DNA of 64,000 nucleotides from Meghimatium bilineatum. Lineage: Eukaryota > Mollusca > Gastropoda > Stylommatophora > Philomycidae. Numbering within the stretch: position 1 is the first letter of the stretch; each line of letters starts with the position of its first letter. This document shows positions 56,000-64,000 of this stretch, one piece after another. Position numbers and translations under genes: made by a program. The DNA lies in contig CM067322.1 in NCBI GenBank assembly GCA_034231615.1, positions 66,697,354 to 66,761,353 on the forward strand, given 5' to 3'. Below the pieces are notes generated by a model, which ran no database searches, was not told the origin of the DNA, and saw only the letters and a list, made by a program, of their open reading frames with translations.

Positions 56000-57180
56000 T
56001 TTAAATTCTGAACAGTGCTGCTCCTGCACGCAGGTTCTGCATCCAGACATCTAGAGTTTCGGATGTATTTTCCCAGTTTTTTCTATGTGGCAGCCTTTCA
56101 TTGAGGATTTGCAGGTGTCTTTATACCTCAGCATTGGTCTACTGCGGGCTCGATGGTTCCCTGAATAGTACTTGTTTTGGGATGCGGCAGTTTGGCATTC
56201 TGCAGACGTGACCCAGCCAATGCAATCTATTTATATTGAGTGTTATGGTAGCTGAGTGTGGTGCAACACTTCTGTGTTGGTGATTTTGTTGTGCCATTTG
56301 ATGTTTAAAATCTTGTGGACACATCTTAGATAAAAGATGTTAAGGCTCCTCTCATGTTTGGTGTTGGTAATCCATGTTTCAGATCTGTAGTATAGTGTAC
56401 TCAGTACGCACGTTTGATAGATCTGTATCTTTGTTTTCAGTTTTAGTTTATAGTTTTTCTAAGCTTGCTTTGACAGTCCACCAAAAATAGCTTCTGCCTT
56501 TCCTATATGTGCATTTATTTAATTTTCCAGGGAATTGGTGGATGAAATTGTGGATCTGCATAGAAGATTCCGAAGAGGGTGGGGGCTAGAACGCATCCCT
56601 GCCGTACTCCAGTTTTTACTGCAAAGCGATCAGAGGTATTGCACTTGAATGATACATTTGCGTGCAATTTCTTAATGAAAGGAAATAATCAAGTCAGTAG
56701 TTTTGGTGAAAAACCAGATCATTTTAGAATCTTATAATAGAGCTGGTCTACTAACAGTGTCAAAAGCCTTAGTTAGATCCACAAAAGCCATAAAGAGTGG
56801 CTTCCCCTGTTCACAACACTTTTCATGTAGTTGACGAAAGGTAAAGATCATGTCAATAGTGGATCTTTTTGCTCTGAAACCACATTGACTCTGGCAGGAC
56901 ACATTCTGCAAGCAGTTGTAGTCACTTTAGAAGGGTATGTGCAAAAATCTTCCAGGTGATGCTTAGAAGGGAGATGCCTTTGTAGTTGTTGCAGTCACTC
57001 TTGTTCTTGTAGAGAGTTACTATCTTTTTGTCCCGCATATCTTGGGGGGTTTTTTTCCTTCCCTCCAGCACATTATAAGTGGTTGATACAGGTGGGGGAC
57101 AAGGACATCTCTGTTTTCCTTTAGGATTTCATCAGGAATGTTGTCTGCTCCTGTTGCCTTGCTGCTTCCTAGTTATTCAT
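56000..57180 (-). mobile_element. LINE-H, RT to C-terminus, degraded
   Basis: The minus strand encodes YKNKSDCNNYKGISLLSITW (about 57000), PESQCGFRAKRSTIDMIFTF then RQLHEKCCEQGKPLFMAFVD and LTKAFDTV, and later TITLNINRLHWLGHVCRMPN then CRIPKQVLF. Order and motifs fit a LINE without RNase H. An internal part (FADD region) is deleted near 56540-56640, and stops are common. Confidence 0.8.
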
Positions 57181-57274
57181 AGTTGATTAATTTTCTTCAA
57201 CCCAGTCTTTGTTAGAGAATTTGTGTGTTCTCTGTACGACTATACAGTGCTGTCATATATATGTGTTTTTAGGT

Positions 57275-57570
57275 TGTTCTAGATTGTTCAACGGACCGGA
57301 CTAGCGTCACTGTGCGTCGACAGTGCCACTACATGTGTTGGTGCAGTGGTGTCGGAGATATTGACTGTCTCATTTACAATCAATTCTCTTTCCATCTGCT
57401 GCCTCCACGTTCATGAACATGATCCCCAAAAGGTTTAACCAGAAATAACACGAACAGCTAATTTGTTTCCAGGATGCACCATGAGGAGGTACTTTTGGGA
57501 TCTACATTATCTACTAACCCTGGGTCCGCAGAGAGCTGTGCGGTACCCTTTGCACCCCATTCCTAGTACT
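57275..57570 (+). mobile_element. LTR-element leader fossil
   Basis: It matches 52510-52795: GTCGACAGTGCCACTACATG, GGTGTCGGAGATATTG, TTTCCATCTGCTGCCTCCAC, CTAACCCTGGGTCCGC and CCTTTGCACCCC. Only the leader part is present. It is a non-coding remnant. Confidence 0.6.
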
Positions 57571-57624
57571 AAAAGTCATGTTCAGATTAGCTAAGAGAGG
57601 GGTTTGACCACCCTAAACTCCTCC

Positions 57625-57790
57625 CTTAACTACGGGCCCAGCAACAAAGCAAGAGGAAGACCAAGAACAAGATGGGAAGATTCAGTCTAAGAGATTGTTA
57701 AAAACCACAACCTAATCATGACAAGCACAACAAAGATGGTCAAAGACAGAAAACTTTAACTCCCCACGATGCATAACAGCATTTGTGGAA
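57625..57790 (+). mobile_element. LINE C-terminal scrap
   Basis: The plus strand encodes ARGRPRTRWEDSV then EIVKNHNLIMTSTTKMVKDR, the GRPRTRW..D end of a LINE. It is short, with one stop. Confidence 0.5.
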
Positions 57791-57870
57791 AAGACAATAA
57801 ATAGATAAATTATTCTACTGTGTGATGTGTCTTTGCATAACTTTGTCATGACTACTAGACATTTCAGAAA

Positions 57871-61239
<3,369 letters not shown>

Positions 61240-61384
61240 GTGAGATCATACATATATTGCCAGTATACTATTTACTTATTTCTGACCCACTTCAAATTTG
61301 CTTGACATTGGATGAGGCCTCAACACTTGATTGTCTACCTGTAATAGGAATTTAACTACATGTAAGGACAGGGTTACAGAAACA

Positions 61385-61678
61385 CAGTACACTTGTAAAA
61401 CTCCCAATGTTTCTGTAACGGATGTTATAGTTCTAAGCAAATATGAAACCATCAATAAATATTTCGTAATTCCACGACAAGCCTTCATGTGGACACCAGA
61501 TGGAAAAAGAAAACAGGGAAGACCAAAAACAACGCTCAGAAGAACTTTTATGAATGAACTAAAATCAACAGGCATAAATGCACAAGACCTGCAATCCTTG
61601 GCAACTGATCAACAGGCATGGAGAACTATGACATCCGTCCTATGTGCCAAACTTGGCAAAAGAGGAACTGACTGACTG
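61385..61678 (+). mobile_element. LINE 3' end in FRMD8 intron 4, long TSD
   Basis: The plus strand encodes WTPDGKRKQGRPKTTLRRTF then MNELKSTGINAQDLQSLATD and QQAWRTMTSVLCAKLGKRGT, an intact LINE C-terminus with a (GACT)n-like tail. The flanks at 61364-61384 and 61679-61698 (AAGGACAGGG..ACAGAAA.A) form a roughly 20-bp TSD with two differences. Confidence 0.85.
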
Positions 61679-61698
61679 AAGGACAGGGTACAGAAATA

Positions 61699-62265
61699 GA
61701 AAATGGTTGTATGTGTAACAAGTCATAAAATACCAATATACATAGCATTTAATGTTTTCTGGGACATATTGAGACTATCTATGTCTATTAGTAGTACTAA
61801 GAAGTGTGTTCACAAGCCAATACTGTTATGTCTGTGTACATTCTGTTTGATCTTACACTGTTCACGGAGTGCCACTTAAAAGCAGCTAAAGTGTAACCTG
61901 GAAGTAATAATAGGTGCTTAGTTGACCATTTTTAATTCTTTGGCTTTTATGACAGAATCTACTCTATGATGCAAACTGCTCCAATATAGGAATTTTTTCT
62001 TGCTTGGGGTAAATGACATGCAATTTATTTAATCACAAACAATTAAGTGCTAAAATGACAAATAAGATAATACAGTTACCTGTAAGACATGTTGATCTGA
62101 AGTATGAAACCAAAATTGGAAGTACATTGTTGATAGACTGTTTATTTTGACTTTACAAACCTTTGAAATTTACTAGGGGATAATGTTATGTAGGTCTTCA
62201 TGTACTATGTGATTGTATACTTATCTATATACTAGGGTTGCCTGTGTGGTAACTGGGGCCTGGAC
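61699..62265. other. FRMD8 intron, nothing recognised
   Basis: AT-rich intronic DNA without a repeat or exon that I can name. Confidence 0.5.
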
Positions 62266-62269
62266 TTCT

Positions 62270-62350
62270 AGTTTCAGGGTGTAAAGAATATGGCTACTGT
62301 CTTCTTTCCAGGCATGTCATAGGAGGCAACTAAGGGAAGTTGAAAACTGT
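62270..62350 (+). mobile_element. SINE-A core fragment
   Basis: TTCCAGGCATGTCATAGGAG then GCAACTAAGGGAAGTTGA is the sense core (CATGTCG..GGCGACTAAGG). Only the middle is left. Confidence 0.5.
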
Positions 62351-62649
62351 CATCTGTGAAAGATAATTGCCACTGCAAGTCTTGCCTCAATTTCTTATTT
62401 ATCTTCTGTAAAATGGACCTAATGGATAATGGAGAGATGCAGGCCAGCTAACATTGCACCTGTATCCTTTTGTGGTAGACTCCTAGATGGTGGGGAATGA
62501 TAGGTGTGCCATCACTACAGATGGATCAACAGATCTGATGGAAGACTGATGAATTTAGACCAGACTTATATTCTGCACCCCAGGCCGGATGTGAAGATCA
62601 TGGAATACTGCAGCACTGGAATGCTTCCCTTTCAGAACTAAACATGCAT

Positions 62650-62830
62650 CAATAAACCCCCTAACATAACCATGCCTTATGCAAACCGTATGCATTTAGG
62701 TGTCACTTCAGTTACTCAACTGAGTAGACCTAAGTTTTTTTGTCAGAAAGACTATGGGCTGTTAAGAGCTACCTGCTCACAGCTACAGGGATTATTTCAC
62801 CATCATCATATACAAGGGTATGCGCTGTTA
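62650..62830 (+). repeat. Unidentified repeat R
   Basis: GTCACTTCAGTTACTCAACT, GTCAGAAAGACTATGGGCTG and AGCTACCTGCTCACAGCTAC match the inverse of 59320-59500. Confidence 0.5.
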
Positions 62831-63129
62831 TATCAGTGTACATGTATGAACGTTTATTGAAAAATTGTGAAATTTGTAACAGAATCATGAATTATTATGT
62901 TTTTGTAAAAACAGAGATCTGAGCACCTATGAACAAGACAATTTGTGAAGATTATAAACAACAATTCTAAAATTAAATCAGTGTATGCACTGTCCGATCT
63001 TATACTGTAATATAGGTGTATGGTTAAAATTAAGTTTTACAAATAGGATTGTTTGTAAAACTGAATTTTAATTTTTTTTTTTTCTTTTTTGACATTTTTT
63101 TTCCATTCATAACGGGTAGACAGTTTTAG

Positions 63130-63340
63130 GGGATCTCCCTGATGTAGTAGTTAAAGTTGTTTACCTTGTGCTCACGAGGTCGTAGATTCAAACTTGGATC
63201 ACATCATCGTGTTTATAAAGTGGATTTTTCCAGAGATCTCTGAAGATTAGTCCTTGAAGCTATAGAGTATGTGCTATCAGTGATACTCTCGGCAAGTGGC
63301 ATATTTCTTCGTTGGGAAAGACAATGTACATATGGAGTAA
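63130..63340 (+). mobile_element. tRNA-derived SINE-E
   Basis: GATGTAGTAGTTAAAGTTGT (A-box region) and CACGAGGTCGTAGATTCAAA (B-box region) make a tRNA-like head. The body reads CAGAGATCTCTGAAGATTAG and CTCTCGGCAAGTGGCATAT. Confidence 0.55.
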
Positions 63341-63344
63341 CCAG

Positions 63345-63720
63345 AGTAATAATAATAATAAAACCCATAGCCTGTCAGGGTCATAATGGTGTCACATTGT
63401 GACATTTGGTACAGAATGATCTCCACACATCCCTATACCATCCTGATGACTTCACACTCTGTCCAGTCTTTGGTATTATCCAGTTTATATATATAGGCAT
63501 TAGTGCATCATGTCTTCTTTCCACTTTGTATTCTTCCACCCTCCACCTTACCTTGAAAAGCATCTCTTGTCATTGAGGAAAGTCTCATCATGTTGTCATA
63601 CCACCGGAGTTTACGAAGTTTCATGATTGTTAGCAGTGGTTCTTGTTGACCTACTAATAAATTAATTCTATCATGTGCAAAAAAATTGGTCGGTTCTTGC
63701 CTGAAAGTCGTGCCTACCAT
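63345..63720 (-). mobile_element. LINE 3' end, (TAT/ATA)n tail
   Basis: The minus strand encodes NLLVGQQEPLLTIMKLRKLR then WYDNMMRLSS and FQGKVEGGRIQSGKK, then NTKDWTECEVIRMV, a mutated 'LL.IVKRRKLRWYGHV.RSSGLAK..LQG.VEGGR' end that is widespread in animal LINEs. It ends in a (TTA)n run at 63345-63362 (plus: AATAATAATAATA). From 63721 to 64000 only AT-rich intron is seen. Confidence 0.75.
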
Positions 63721-64000
63721 TTTATTTTAGGGATATTCAAATATATCAACAATTAATTGATAATTAATTTAAATATTAATTATGTTAGGGTTAGGAGAGT
63801 TGTGTTTTACATAACTGTCCATAACCCTAAATAAATTTATATTTAAATTAATAAATTATAAACATAAACTGATAAACATAACAAGATAAATAATCAAATA
63901 GGTAGGCACACGTTCTAGACAAGAACCCATTGGCCTTATGTTTTTGTAACAGATAACTAACTCTATCGCATTTGTTTTCAAACACCTGGATTTTTCTCTT

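Overview
This is animal nuclear DNA: AT-rich, with intron-bearing genes, many non-LTR retrotransposons (LINEs) and SINEs, and long (AT)n tracts. The organism is probably a lophotrochozoan, most likely a mollusc. That guess rests on a SINE core (CATGTCG...GGCGACTAA), which I recall from gastropod repeats, and on the LINE mixture. It is an inference and was not searched.

I can support two host genes, both on the + strand. The first is TMEM160, a mitochondrial membrane protein. Its four coding exons lie at 34856-35182, 40811-40835, 42714-42812 and 43526-43812. The second is a 25-nt microexon; it keeps the reading frame and restores a conserved stretch of the protein. The other gene is the 5' part of FRMD8, a FERM protein that partners iRhom/ADAM17. 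Its exons lie at 57871-57949, 58185-58352, 60558-60659 and 61181-61239, and it runs off the right edge. Both genes have large introns filled with repeats. A promoter-like CRE plus YY1 pair at 15821-15839 may mark a third gene.

The rest is a retrotransposon graveyard with some recent layers. I labelled the LINE families A to K locally. LINE-A and A2 have RT plus RNase H and a GAA-type tail. LINE-B, C and D have RT without RNase H, a C-terminal GH...GRQR region and a (TGA)n or (TTGA)n tail. LINE-E has RNase H with a CPGHAGV motif. LINE-F has a C-terminal C2H2 finger. LINE-G, I and J are other RNase H families, and H and K are fragments. The best copy, LINE-A at 28759-30970, has an open 724-codon frame and a perfect 11-bp target-site duplication (TSD).

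Two related SINE families recur. SINE-A is about 270 bp and SINE-B about 160 bp. Several copies are bounded exactly by TSDs, and their 3' tails nearly match those of LINE-J and LINE-A2, which suggests a SINE-LINE partnership. tRNA-derived SINEs, minisatellites and MITEs are also present.

Layout: 1-8.9 kb has SINEs, a TIR transposon carrying a 24-bp coding-like minisatellite, and a minisatellite colonised by SINEs. 9-13.3 kb has nested LINEs. 13.3-15.8 kb is sparse and ends at the promoter-like site. 16-34 kb is LINE-dense. 34.8-43.8 kb is TMEM160, with a 28S rRNA scrap beside a LINE in intron 1. 44-57.8 kb has nested LINEs and SINEs, including a four-element nest at 48.7-50.0 kb, plus LTR-element fossils. 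57.9-64 kb is FRMD8.

All family names rest on motif recognition from memory. No database search was possible.
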